Part shown: piece by piece, positions 11,558 through 22,136 of the stretch
How the letters are laid out: every line of letters begins with the position of its first letter
Numbering within the stretch: position 1 is the stretch's first letter
From: Microthyrium microscopicum
Taxonomy: Eukaryota; Ascomycota; Dothideomycetes; Microthyriales; Microthyriaceae
Length of the DNA: 64,000 bases
Assembly (NCBI GenBank): GCA_010405405.1
Contig: MU004245.1
Span: 251,256 to 315,255 of the forward strand
Direction: 5' to 3'
The notes under the pieces: generated by a model
What the model was told of the DNA's origin: nothing
Database searches by the model: none
Seen by the model: the letters and a program-made list of their open reading frames with translations, nothing else
Program-made: the position numbers and the translations under genes

Positions 11558-12157
11558 TTGTCACCTCGTGCTGCCCGCGTTGTGTTGCATGTCGGAGGTT
11601 TGTTTTGCGCATTCGGCTGAGGAAGACGAGGAGCTGGTCTGGTCGAAGTTGAGATGTGGAGGCGCAGCGGAGGCACGAGTTCTGTCCAATAGCATGAAGA
11701 CGTTGTCTTTTCCATATAATTCGCTGTCAATTATCGCGGGTTTATAAGATGCAAGTTTCTACGAAAGAATTATTGAAAAGAAAGCCTTGAGAACGGTGTT
11801 CCTTTGAAATGTAATTTCCTGGGTAACTGAGGATGAGCCTTGAAATATGATCACGTCCTTACTTCAACTCAGCAGCTGTCTGCAAGGCTTAGGAACTCTG
11901 ATGAATGCTTCGACAAGACAGTAATAATATGCCTCAATGGTGGTAACAACAAGGAGCAGAACAAGTGGCGTGCTTGCATAGAAATTCGACAACGATTTCA
12001 ATATATAAGTTGTGATATACATCGAAGGCCAATCTAAGAAGGAAGCAAATATATAATGCAGAGAATTCACAACAGCTTGCCTATCGGTAATATCAACCTG
12101 CCGGTAGTAATTTCTAGCTGTAAGATTAATGCAATAACTTAGGACAAACTCATCATG
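11558..12157. other. intergenic
   Basis: This 600-base stretch holds the promoter side of the ankyrin gene and the 3' flank of the Zn2Cys6 gene. It is AT-rich towards 12000. I see no gene, RNA gene or repeat. Confidence 0.5.
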
Positions 12158-13739
12158 TCATGAGAAATGAAAGATATGAAGCCTAATCAAAAGAAAAGCA
12201 GTCAGCAGTCAGTTCCATGCGGCAGGAAGAGAATACTCACCAGTCTTCAATCGAAACGCCCTCCTCAAGCATTGTTGCTGCCTCTAGTGCTTGCGGTACG
12301 TTATGAATTTCAGTGAGCACCTTAAGGCGATCGATGACGAACCTCTTAGCAGATACTGGACACAGCTCTGAAGTACCCACACTGGCAAGGGGCCAGATCA
12401 GAAGACGAGCGGACGTACTCGACGATTTCTCGAGGAGCTCGAGTGTGTAGGGAACGCTGGCCAAGATCTCATCAATCATCTCCTCGCCTTGAAGCGCTGC
12501 CTTCGTAGGTAAATAGTCCCATTCCTTATGTAAAGGATCGGCAGTCGAAGGCCGGTTAAGTATAACACCTCGTAAGTCCTGCTGATAGGCACAGTATATC
12601 CACTCGTTGAAGAAGAGACGGAGCATGCGAAAGATGTTGTAAGCTCTTGCGGAGTTTTGAGAAACGTACTCATGTAATATGCCTTTGTAGGTACGAGCCT
12701 TGGCAAAAGTATCTTCAGAGATCATGACTTTGTACGGCTGGATCAACTTTTTGCCCTCTAGCAATGTTTTTGACTCTTTATCCAGTTCCGAGGCCTCACG
12801 AACAACTTCTGTTGCTAACATGCCCTTCATGTTTGCGCGTAGTGCCACAAATCTTTCTACAAGCATTTCCAATCTATAGCTCCCAGATCTAGTCTCCAGA
12901 ACGGTTGAGGCATCTTTTTGCAAGTTTAGAATCTGCCGTGGAGGGGGAATACGCTGCAGAGCACAAATGGCCAGTACGTTCATGCTAGCTTGGTGGAAGA
13001 GCCTTTGGCCAAGATCACTCTGAAATTGTCTCTTGCCTCTCATAGTCAATAGACCAGTTGTACCTTGAACATGAACGGCCCAGCTTTTTGGCGACGCCCG
13101 GCCATTGAATACCACTGCTTCAAACGCGGTGAGAAGCAAGATGGTGAGTAGTGTGCTGTCGAGAAGTGCACGCTGGGGAGAACCCAACGCTTCGTGGGTT
13201 CGAGCCAGTGCTTTCGAGTAGTAGCTACGAGCCAATACCATGAGCTCAGGTTGACTAGAACCTATTGCTAAAGATGCAAGGGTGTATCCATTTACAGCGA
13301 GGTTCACATCTCGATCCAGCTCCACGCCGGACCACAAGCCAGGCAAATAGTGGAATGGGCTAGTCGGGGCAAACGATAGCATGAAGTAAGCCAGAGCTAC
13401 ATCTTCCGGGCTTGTTGACAGACTAGTTATATAAGGCTGTCTTCTTTCCCGACCTTGGGATCGTGCCGTTGACTTTAGCCTTGGTGCCCTCTTTTCTTGC
13501 GCTCTTTGAGAGACCAAAGCAGTCTCATTTCGGAAGTAACTGGAAACTGGATCTGGATAGCCTGGGCACGGGACATTCGCTCTTGCGCACTGTGTACAGC
13601 AAGGCCGTTTCCGATCACACTATCAAAATTTAGTAACGTCGTTCTTGAAATGACGTGTCGGCCGGTGCCCTTGACTAACCTTCCTTCTTTTTGTGCGGCA
13701 TGGCTGGCATGCATCTGAAGGTTTGCCGCAATATACCAT
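12158..13739 (-). CDS. Zn2Cys6 transcription factor
   Basis: Exon 1 is 13739-13680 (20 codons) and exon 2 is 13619-12241. Joining them completes a binuclear zinc cluster: CQPCRTKRRK from exon 1, then CDRKRPCCTQCARANVPC. The spacing C-x2-C-x6-C-x6-C-x2-C-x6-C is canonical for Gal4-type DNA binding. The rest is a fungal-specific transcription factor domain with helical segments (residues about 100-400). At the 3' end a strong donor GTGAGT overlaps the TGA that would end exon 2 at 12237. Splicing to 12182 (58-nt intron, CTGAC branch, TTTTGATTAG acceptor) would instead end with WLHIFHFS, 487 aa in all; the unspliced form has 480. A secreted hydrolase gene lies 640 bases upstream on the same strand and may be a target, which is a guess. 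Confidence 0.85.
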
Positions 13740-14379
13740 ATCGGGAGAATATGCTTGTCGGAATTTGCGACTGATTCAGTGCCTCAATCGTAGGTTTCAC
13801 GAGAGATCATCAACACATCTCGCAGGAAGAGAAGCACGGGTGATCGAATTGATTGAAATTGAGACTCAATAGAGGCATGAGTTCGACGAGGCCAAGGTAT
13901 TTTACTGATCGACGCAGATTCCATCGTCAGTTCTGGGTTGCACGGAGTTGCCGTGCTGACGATGGTTGACTTTCGTCAGCGTCGAGCTGCATCCCCCTTT
14001 GGGCTTAGTGTTGCGATCATTGTCATCCGTTCCCCTCGATGTTCAAACTTAGAACTTTCTCATCCAACGCTGTCATGACAAATACATCAGGCGAAATCGC
14101 GTCTTGATTTCAAATGTTACAGCTGAATGCTTTATGGCCTTTCAATGATATTGAATCATCAATCGCAAGATTGCACTGGCAGAGGAATTACGTCAAGCGG
14201 AGATTTCTTGATCCACGCGACGCGTTAGAAACCCGTTCAAAATGACAGGAAACAAAGTAGATCGATTTTATCTCGGCTACAAGGCTTTACAAAAAATGGT
14301 CTAACTAATGAGAAGTGAAGTAAAATATTAAAAGCGACTGCAAATACAGCAAGACAAACCACCCACGACTCAACAACAA
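13740..14379. other. intergenic, Zn2Cys6 gene promoter
   Basis: These 640 bases lie between the hydrolase stop and the regulator start. A short imperfect inverted repeat (cgtcag...ctgacg around 13928-13982) is visible, but I cannot assign it a function. Confidence 0.35.
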
Positions 14380-15824
14380 TCAGTGCCTCGCCGTATTGTT
14401 ACCGGTCTTCCCTTCGAACACATCTGCTAACCAATCCAAAGCTACCATGGCAAGTACGGATTCTGCACCAGCTTGAGTGTGTTCTCCGGCGCCAATGTCT
14501 GTGTCGAAGAGGTAGTAAAAGGCCTTCTTACCCAACATGTTAGCCAACATCTCCGGCTGCCCACCTCCTCCGATCGCATCGTCCTGTCCTGAGCCAACAA
14601 AAACCGGACAGCTGATTTGCTGTGCCATGGTCTCATTCAGATATATCGTACCCATCTTCTGCAACCAGCCGTACGCATCTGGCGTATTGAAAGCCCAGAT
14701 TCCCTCGTCCAAGAGCCAGCGAAAAGAGTTACTAGCACCCGGCTGGTTGTAGACCTCTTTAAGATAGGCATTGAATCCAGTCCGATTACCCTCCTCAAAC
14801 AGTTGAATAGCCTCAGGGATACTCGCATTGTATGCTTCGACAATCAGCTTCTGCGGGTCCACTAGGCCGTCTATGGCCAGCACAGCTGCCAGACGATGCT
14901 CGCGCGTTGCGGCTATCGGAGCCAGCACTCCGCCGTATGAGATGCCTCCGAGGGCGACCTTGTCCATGTCGACGTCGTTTCGTGTGGCCAGGTAGTCCAC
15001 AACTGGAGTGATCACTTCCCACCATTCCGGTATGAATCCAACACCTTGCTTCTGCCGCACAGTGTACTGTCCAGGACCTTCGTAGGTGATGAAGTTCCAC
15101 CCACGCGCGTGTACATCGTGTCCGAGTTCATGGTAGAGATCCTGCTGCGTGCCGTCATAGCCTGTACCGAGAATCACAGTTGGTAGTCGCTCTGGATGCC
15201 CATTTCCGTGTTGCGGGGCGGGATAGAAGTATGCTGGCACGGTGAAATTATAGCTCGTTTTGAGTTCAATGGGCTGGCCAGGCTGTGGAAGCAATTTGAC
15301 TGCATTGTCAAAGTCGGCGAGTTGCAAGTCTAGAAACTGTCCTAGGCGCGGGTCTGAGGCGTTGCCATGCAAGAAGAAGGTAGCCGTGCGATAGTGAGTC
15401 GAGGCATGGAAGTATTGCTCGCGTGCCGATACAGGGAAACGCTTGGAATCAACCGACACTGCCAAAGCGTGAAGCTTATCGCCCAGCAGTTTGAACTCGT
15501 TGTACCAACTTTCAAAGTCCCCGGGCTTGATCACCGCAGCTGCTCGAAGCAGTTCGCCTGTCGCAAGAGCACCGCCACTGGCCTTGGAGAGAAGGATTTC
15601 GAGTTGGAAAGAAAACTCGGAATCGGAGCTAAGTTGATACATAGAAGACGTTGCATTTGTGGCATTTGGAATGGGCACTGTGCCATTTACCCAGTAGCCC
15701 GACTGCCGTCAATACTCGCGTTAGAATCAAATCAGTTTGGGGACTGTGGTTAGAGTAAACTTACACAGCTGGTAATCAAAGCGCCGAGCGTGCCAACGAT
15801 AGGTGATAATCTAGTAATTCGCAT
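14380..15824 (-). CDS. secreted alpha/beta hydrolase (Ayg1/dipeptidyl-type esterase-like)
   Basis: Exon 1 is 15824-15765 (20 codons, MRITRLSPIVGTLGALITSC, a signal peptide core). A 62-nt intron follows, and exon 2 is 15702-14380; total 460 aa. The fold markers are in order: oxyanion region PTVILGTGYDGTQQDLYHEL, nucleophile elbow GGISYGGVLAP (Ser), a late acid within the loop VGSGQDDAIGG and the His in GAGEHTQAG. Several N-glycosylation sequons (NATNATSS, GNRTGF, LNETMA) support secretion. The family includes Ayg1-like polyketide-shortening hydrolases and 2,6-dihydropseudooxynicotine-type C-C hydrolases, so the substrate is open. It lies upstream of a Zn2Cys6 gene on the same strand. Confidence 0.85.
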
Positions 15825-18192
15825 AGTGAATTTTGGAACTTGTGAAGATGATCGTGAGGGTTGTTTGAGTTGAAGTATGTGATATGGTTGACGAAATCTA
15901 CGGGCTTTTATAGCCTTTAGTCTTTAAATTAGCTACATCTCTTTTACCTAAGTTGAGAAGCTTTGTCAAGGCCAGAGAAATGTAAGATCCATATATAACC
16001 GTTGAGAAGCAGTCATAATCGGACAGTCTGTAGTTCGGGTCGAGCTACATGCTCCTTTTGGAAATATACTGCGGTGGTGGCTGCTGACAACTAGGTAGGT
16101 ACCTAAGTACATAACTACATCAACAACGGAATGGTTGATTTCCAGTAGCAGGGGATTGAAAGCCTGTCAACAGGGAGAGAACAAGGAGAATTATGTTTGG
16201 AATTGCTTGAGCTAACAAAATGTGTAAATAATATGTCTGCGGCATAGCTTAAGGAGCAGAATATTGCGAAGATCTTAGAGGATATAAGGTCGCTAACAAT
16301 ATGAGCCGTCAGTACTAGCAAGGACCAGGAAGTAAAGACTTGCTGTCGTCCTTCTCGCAATATAATGCTTAAATTAGACGAGATGTCAGTAAAGCTGTGA
16401 TACGCAGTTCAAGATCATAAGAGTCACTCTTCAATACACGCAGTGGAGTCACGATATCATGCTCAACTAATATTAGTGGTAACCCGGGCTAGTGACATGG
16501 AGTTTTAGAAATCATTGTGTAGTGTCTTCAGTCTTCGTTTGAAAGTTCTCCTATATTGGCAGCCAATGCAGGACAAGGACTGTATCATTGATGAGAAAGT
16601 TGCAGCTCAATCAACAGTAAACAGGAAATATCTCTATCCGGGATCCCTAGCAGTGCCGAATATGTCTGTCCAGTTTGGTGTAGTAATTTGTAGTCTTGCA
16701 ATGAAAAGGCAGAAGTCCGAAAGAGTAGGAGAATGAAGATGTGTTAGGATGGAGCGTTCAAGATGACAAAACTAGCATTAGAGGTGAGGGAAGATTGTGT
16801 AGAAACTTAGAAAGTAGTCGAAGTTCAATGGTGATATGTCGCCAGTCCCATGCTCAATACCTCCGTTATAGAGTAGCTTCTCACTCGGTCTTCTCTGGGT
16901 TTTCTTTTAGTCTCATGAAATTAGAGTTGGCCCTTGCTTCTAAGATTTCATTTGTCGAACAATCATCAAATCATACATGCTACTAAGAGTACATTTCTGC
17001 AAGATACCTCTTACTACCCAGACTGGGAAGGTTGTGCCACCAGCGTTTCTCCTTTCTGCATTAAACTGCAGCTCAGCCTCGTTGACGGTTGGACAACAAG
17101 CAAACCTCGCACTGTCAAGGACTGACGATGGAATTGGAAACAACAAAGCTGGTGGCTAGTACTACCTTGTACACCGGAGCATCATTTAGCTAAACCGCGA
17201 CCACGGAGTAATATCCGACAGTATCGTTTGTGGAATTGTGGTTGACCCCACGTACCAGGTCCGGATCCCTACTTCGTATGGTCGCAATTTTCTTCATCGG
17301 AGAGGCTGGGAGACACCTCAGTCGAAAGATTATCAACCAGCCAGGCACACAATTCGACAAAAAATTGAAAATGAAACCCGAACCAATTGTCATGACTGTC
17401 CCTTTGGTGGCTGTGATGATTCTGGGATCAGCTCTTTAAATCGCTCTGCAATTCGACCCTTGGAGAAGGTGATGAACCATTTTTGGCAAATCATTTCACC
17501 ACCCCTGAGAGGTTGGACCTTGCAATATGTTTCAATCTAGATCGACAGAGCCTCAAAGAAACACGATCATCGATGAACCTTCAGGAGAAACATTGTTTGC
17601 AATCACCCTGAGTTATCTACGATTCTACCGTATGCTGCAAACTTCCAAATTCAAACGATTGACCGGAAGAGCTTTCAGAACGCGACCGAGCCCAGGGTTT
17701 GATCAATGATTCGTGACTGGGGACCGCGAGGGCGTTTATTTTTATCGATTGTCAAAGTCCAGGCCAAGCACGCAGCAGTTCCACTTTGTCGTGTTGATGG
17801 GTAATTGCAGCCTCGTTTGGCTAGATTCAGGTCTGATGGGCCACTGGGCCAGCATGTATCCGAAAGTGTGGGTTCTTTTTGCTGCTCCGCTAATCTTCTT
17901 CTGGCTCAAGCGCCTCGTCATTCTCCAATGAGTTGCATTGACAATGCACCTCTCTGCACAGCGAAGCCACCAAACCATCGAGACTTGTCTTTGTTTTTTT
18001 TCTTGACTGGTCAAACTGTCCGGCTGAGGCGCCTCTAGAGTCGTACTAAGGATTCCATCATGGCTGTTAAGGTTGCTCCGCTCCGCTTCTTCTCCAGGTC
18101 CTCCTGGTACTCTGGTAGTTGGAAAGTACAACTCCAACAACATCGCGACATCCGCTTCCTTTCGTTTAGTACCTCGCCCACTCGAACCTACC
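15825..18192. other. gene-free stretch
   Basis: This 2.4-kb stretch carries only short, unsupported frames on both strands. A frame of 197 codons runs backwards over 17742-18335, but it overlaps the start of the Cys-rich membrane protein gene and has no family features. A short palindrome-rich stretch (ctaggtaggtacctaagtac) lies near 16092. I see no clear transposon ends or RNA genes. Confidence 0.45.
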
Positions 18193-19538
18193 ATGCGATC
18201 CCTTCTGTTGGCTGCAGCTAGCTTGGTAGCTGAGCTCGCCTTTGCTGTTCCGAACGCTGCACCTGCTCCTACCGGTGCGACCAATATTGATCTAGGCGTC
18301 TGGGGTGCTTCACCACGTCCTACTGATGGACCCAATTTTGAATTGATGAGAAAGAGAGGTGTTGAGCGCGCTCTTTCTAGTGGCCAGTTGGTGGGATACT
18401 TCGCTCCTGACGCGACCTGTGGTTATAATAGTGGAAAGCTTGGTGAGTGCATCTACAGTCAACCTACTGCGAATGCTTGCTAATGCTGTGACCGATAGGA
18501 GCCCCCATTACTTGTCAACCTGGCCACACTTGCGCGGCTGTCGCTGCAATCGGAAACGTACCTGGCGCTATTGGTTGTTGTAGCTCTGGTTGCAATTTCG
18601 TAACGCTCTGCTACAATCTTGCAGATGTTCAAGCCTCCAAGTGCGACCATGCTTGTCAGCAAGACGCAGACGTCTTACAATGGTAAGTTCAGCCTTGTTC
18701 CGGCCAGAATTATGCTTACAAAGGGGAAAGTACAGCAAGTGCGGCACCTTACTGCTATGGATATACCTGGCCAGACATCACAGCTACCAACTGGATCTGT
18801 GGGACCGCTACAGGAAGCACTAAAGATGTTATCTCGTTCACCTACCTTGGCGAGTCGGACAACCGAAGCTGGAGTGCCTATTATTACAGTGGAAGTAGCG
18901 CTAGCTCGACAGGTCTTCTCTCCTCAGCAGTATCAGCAGCTCCTGTCGCAGCTTCATCGTCATCCTCGAGCAGCTCCAGCACGCCCACTCCACCTCCAGC
19001 ACCTGTCGCGAAGTCCAATGCTGGAGCTATTGCCGGAGGTGTCGTAGGAGGAGTAGCTGTTCTCGCGGCTCTCGCTTTCGGCGTCTTCTTCCTTCTACAT
19101 CGCAACAAGAAAAACAAGAACGCTGCCCCCATTCAGGCCGACCACGCTGCACCGAATAGCGGATATCCTCAGCAGCAAGGGTACCCACAAGGACAATCAC
19201 CAGGTCAGCATATGGCTGCTGCTCCAGTCGCAGGTGCTGCCGCTGGTTTCTATGGACAAGAACACAAACCAGGCATGTCAGAAATGGCGTCGCCCACCCA
19301 GTCTCCCAACGCAGGCTATGGATACCCAGCAAAGGTTGGAGATAACGCCTATTCACCACAAACAGACAACCGTGTCTCTACATTTTCCGAGACTGGTGCC
19401 CCAGCACCAGCATATCAGCCTCCACAGCACATGGCGGCTCCTATGGAGTTGGATGCTACAAGCGCTGTACCACACTCGAATCCTCAAGGACAACCAATTT
19501 ATGAAGTCCCTGGTCACGTTCCCGGACATCCCCAATAG
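18193..19538 (+). CDS. Cys-rich ectodomain, single-pass membrane protein
   Basis: Three exons: 18193-18442, 18499-18682 and 18740-19538; phase is kept, 410 aa. The start at 18193 gives a clean signal peptide (MRSLLLAAASLVAELAFA), while an upstream in-frame codon would bury it. The ectodomain (about 75-180) holds some fifteen cysteines (ITCQPGHTCAAV, GCCSSGCNFVTLC, KCDHACQQ, YCYGYTWPD), so a disulphide-rich fold is likely. A Ser-rich stalk (195-230) leads to one membrane helix at about 239-264 (AGAIAGGVVGGVAVLAALAF), then basic HRNKKNK. The cytosolic tail is Pro/Gln/Tyr-rich. The layout resembles fungal wall-stress sensors of the Mid2/Wsc kind, but I do not recognise a WSC domain. Treat the sensor idea as inference. 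Confidence 0.8.
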
Positions 19539-20031
19539 GTGCCTCCCGATCTGTAATAGTAGATGGATATAATTGGAATACGCAGCACTTGATCTGTCGG
19601 CCAGGAATTTGGAGAAATAGATATGCCAACTCGTCCTGTGAAGCTGGTCAGCTGTTTGATCAAACTGGGTCGTATGGTACATGCACATCATATTGAATTA
19701 GGCTTTTGTTGAGAAGCACTCACTCACTTGGCTGAATATTGCCGATATTATGAATAGGTATCCTCTTACGAGATTACATCAATGGAATAATGTTTTATAT
19801 CCAAATGCTGCCTGCATCTGAATGAGGACGAGATCCAATTAGAAGTGTTTATAGGCTATGCTTTAAATCCTAGGTACATGTTATGGCAGCCTTAACCATT
19901 GACTTGACAGCAAATTATCCGTTGACACCCACGCTGGACGCGAAAATGCAAAATTGCGTATGAATGGAATGCTGGAGGGTCTCCAAGTGCGCCTCAAGCA
20001 GAGCACAAAACCCAACTACGCAACCTTCCCT
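19539..20031. other. convergent 3' region
   Basis: These 490 bases separate the stops of two convergent genes. I see no gene; the stretch is AT-rich, as usual for 3' regions. Confidence 0.5.
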
Positions 20032-21498
20032 TCAACTGCTAGTACTATTCGTCCGTTGTCTCGAGACCAGCAGCTCAGGATCTGGTTCATCATCGCCCGA
20101 TTCATCATCATCATCCAACTGGCTAAGTATCTTGCTGGCTCGCGGTGTATTCCACACCGTCTGCGGTCCATCCTCCTCCTCCTCGTCTTCCAAATCGCCT
20201 GGCAAGCTTTCCTCATGCTCAATCAAATCTGCACCAGTGTCTATATCCTGCTCTTTCGCAATTCCCCAAGCTTGCTCCAGCATCTCTCGTCCTTGTCGAA
20301 ATGCTTCCAGCTCAGCTCCGATACACGCTACAAGGAGTCGCCAATTCTTAGATGTGGCTAGCTCCATGTCTGCTTCGATTTCACTAATTACGTCACTCAT
20401 TTTGCGTAGAAGCTCTACCATGCTGGATGTCGAGTTGTCGGGGCTAAGAGTGCGCATTTCGCGCGCGAGGTGCCGCTCAAAGGCCTCGATTCGTGAGTAA
20501 CATGCCTTCCAGAGCGCAGATCCACTGTCCAAAGCGCGTTTCTCGCGGCGGGCTTCTTTAGCTTCGGTACTAAGTGACGAGCTTTGCGACATCCAGTAAT
20601 CCTGTGCCATTTCCAGTGTTCGTCGACTAGCCGGTAGAGCAAGAAAGTTGTCTGGTTCACCTGCATGTGGATGTGGGCGGCCTTCAGCTGGGTTTTCGAG
20701 GTACTTTGCAATATCTTGTTCAAGCATGTTTAGTGAGGTCACATATGATGTGAGTTTGGACTGCACTTGGTTGTCAATCTGAGCAATCTCGTCGATGAGT
20801 GCATGATGGCGCCGGCGCATCCTATTAAGCTTTTGCTGCGTTTCTGTAATTTCATCTTGCAGTTTGTCTGCCTCGCCTCGCAATGCGGTTTTTCGAACTT
20901 CAATATCCTCGCGGTTGATTGTAGTGATTTCGTTACGAAGTCCAGTTCGCTTCTTCTCCCATGTGTCTAGTCGTTTCTTGACACCTTGACATTTATGGAG
21001 TTCGTCCTTCATGGCAACTTCTTCATGTTCTTTCACGCTGGCTAGCTTTCGCACGGCTTTGTATATGCCTCGGCGAGCGGCAGCGGGAGTCAGAGGTTTG
21101 TTTCGCGTAATGGCCCGATCTGGGGAGCGGACGGGACTTTGCAGACGGGGCGTGCCAGAGTTGATGGACATTACGTCGTCTTCGGAGGGTGGAGCGTGGG
21201 TGCTAACACCGGCCATGAGGGCATCGCTTTGAGCGTCGAGTAGCTCTTGGAGCATGCCTTCTAGTTGCTTCTCGCGGCGTGATAAGGCGATCATGTCTTC
21301 GGATCGTGGGATGGGAAGCTTTAGTCTGGCTGTTATGGATGACGCGGGCTGAGCTGGAGAAGAGGAATATATGCTCGCTGCTACAGGAGGAGGAGGAAAA
21401 GCACTTGGAGAGAGTGGAGGCGAGTTGTAAACTGGTAGTTCATGCTGAGATGCGGCTAGGCGCACGCGAGCAGGTAGGATGGCATTGAAGAGCGACAT
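20032..21498 (-). CDS. ATG28: coiled-coil autophagy protein, Atg28-like
   Basis: Single exon, 488 aa. The N-terminus MSLFNAILPARVRLAASQHE is followed by a Pro/Ser-rich stretch. Next come MLQELLDAQSDALMAG (about 82-97) and an AARRGIYKAVRKLASVKEHE segment (about 140-160). Long coiled coil covers about 155-270. A FLALPASRRTLEMAQDYW motif (about 289-306) and a final acidic tail follow. This order matches filamentous-fungal proteins annotated as autophagy-related protein 28, first defined in methylotrophic yeast for pexophagy. The C-terminal EDEEEEDG and DDDDESGDDE tracts are unlikely to be structured. Recognition is from memory of family sequences, and a generic coiled-coil protein remains possible. 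Confidence 0.65.
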   Translation of the reverse strand: MSLFNAILPARVRLAASQHELPVYNSPPLSPSAFPPPPVAASIYSSSPAQPASSITARLKLPIPRSEDMIALSRREKQLEGMLQELLDAQSDALMAGVSTHAPPSEDDVMSINSGTPRLQSPVRSPDRAITRNKPLTPAAARRGIYKAVRKLASVKEHEEVAMKDELHKCQGVKKRLDTWEKKRTGLRNEITTINREDIEVRKTALRGEADKLQDEITETQQKLNRMRRRHHALIDEIAQIDNQVQSKLTSYVTSLNMLEQDIAKYLENPAEGRPHPHAGEPDNFLALPASRRTLEMAQDYWMSQSSSLSTEAKEARREKRALDSGSALWKACYSRIEAFERHLAREMRTLSPDNSTSSMVELLRKMSDVISEIEADMELATSKNWRLLVACIGAELEAFRQGREMLEQAWGIAKEQDIDTGADLIEHEESLPGDLEDEEEEDGPQTVWNTPRASKILSQLDDDDESGDDEPDPELLVSRQRTNSTSS

Positions 21499-22136
21499 GG
21501 TGTGGGGTGAACCTTGGAAGAAGCGATGGCTAGTACCAGATATAAAGATTCATGTTACGATAGAGATATATAGGAGGGGGCGTTCATGATAAGAACAAGC
21601 AGATTGAAGAGTGTCTTGGAAAGTCTTAGGCGTGACTGCTTCATGCAACTGATGCATCCATGCGCAAGATGTGGATGTGAATCATGACGATTGTTTTAGG
21701 AAATATCTTGAGGCTGAAGAATTGCACCGCCATATCCATGGATCTTACCTCCCGCGCGTCAAAGCAAGACTTTAGACAACTTCAATGGCTATTGTGACCC
21801 TGAATTTGCAGGAAGAACCCCAGATTTCATGACATTCAACAACTTGGATAGTTTTCAAGGTATTCAATGCGAATCAAAGCTCTCTTCTTTTAGAAAGTGT
21901 CGTGGGAGACATCGCAGTCGATGGGAGGACGGGTCTGTTCGAAGTTTCAAGTGGCAGTCGCTTATTTTAACGCCGAAAAGTCGGACTAACCCAACATTGA
22001 CTAGCGCTCATCGACATTCCGCGACTTGAGCTTCACTCACTTACCATCAATCGCTCCTTCAACATTCATCTTCGACATCACCTCCCATTCTCCCATTCTC
22101 TCTCCTCGCCCTCCAATCATTACTTACCCATCCACA
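21499..22136. other. bidirectional promoter region, ATG28-like / SPT5
   Basis: These 640 bases lie between two divergent starts. The last 120 bases before SPT5 are strongly CT-rich (cctcccattctcccattctc), typical of a housekeeping fungal leader. No other feature is seen. Confidence 0.5.

Noticed and set aside
16092-16115. Palindrome-like ctaggtaggtacctaagtac stretch
   Set aside because: Short CTAGGTACCT-type motifs are common in fungal intergenic DNA (another lies at 56751); no element ends or function could be tied to it.
17742-18335. 197-codon frame on the minus strand
   Set aside because: It overlaps the signal-peptide exon of the Cys-rich membrane protein on the other strand, has no domain and mixes low-complexity patches; it is best seen as an antisense shadow.
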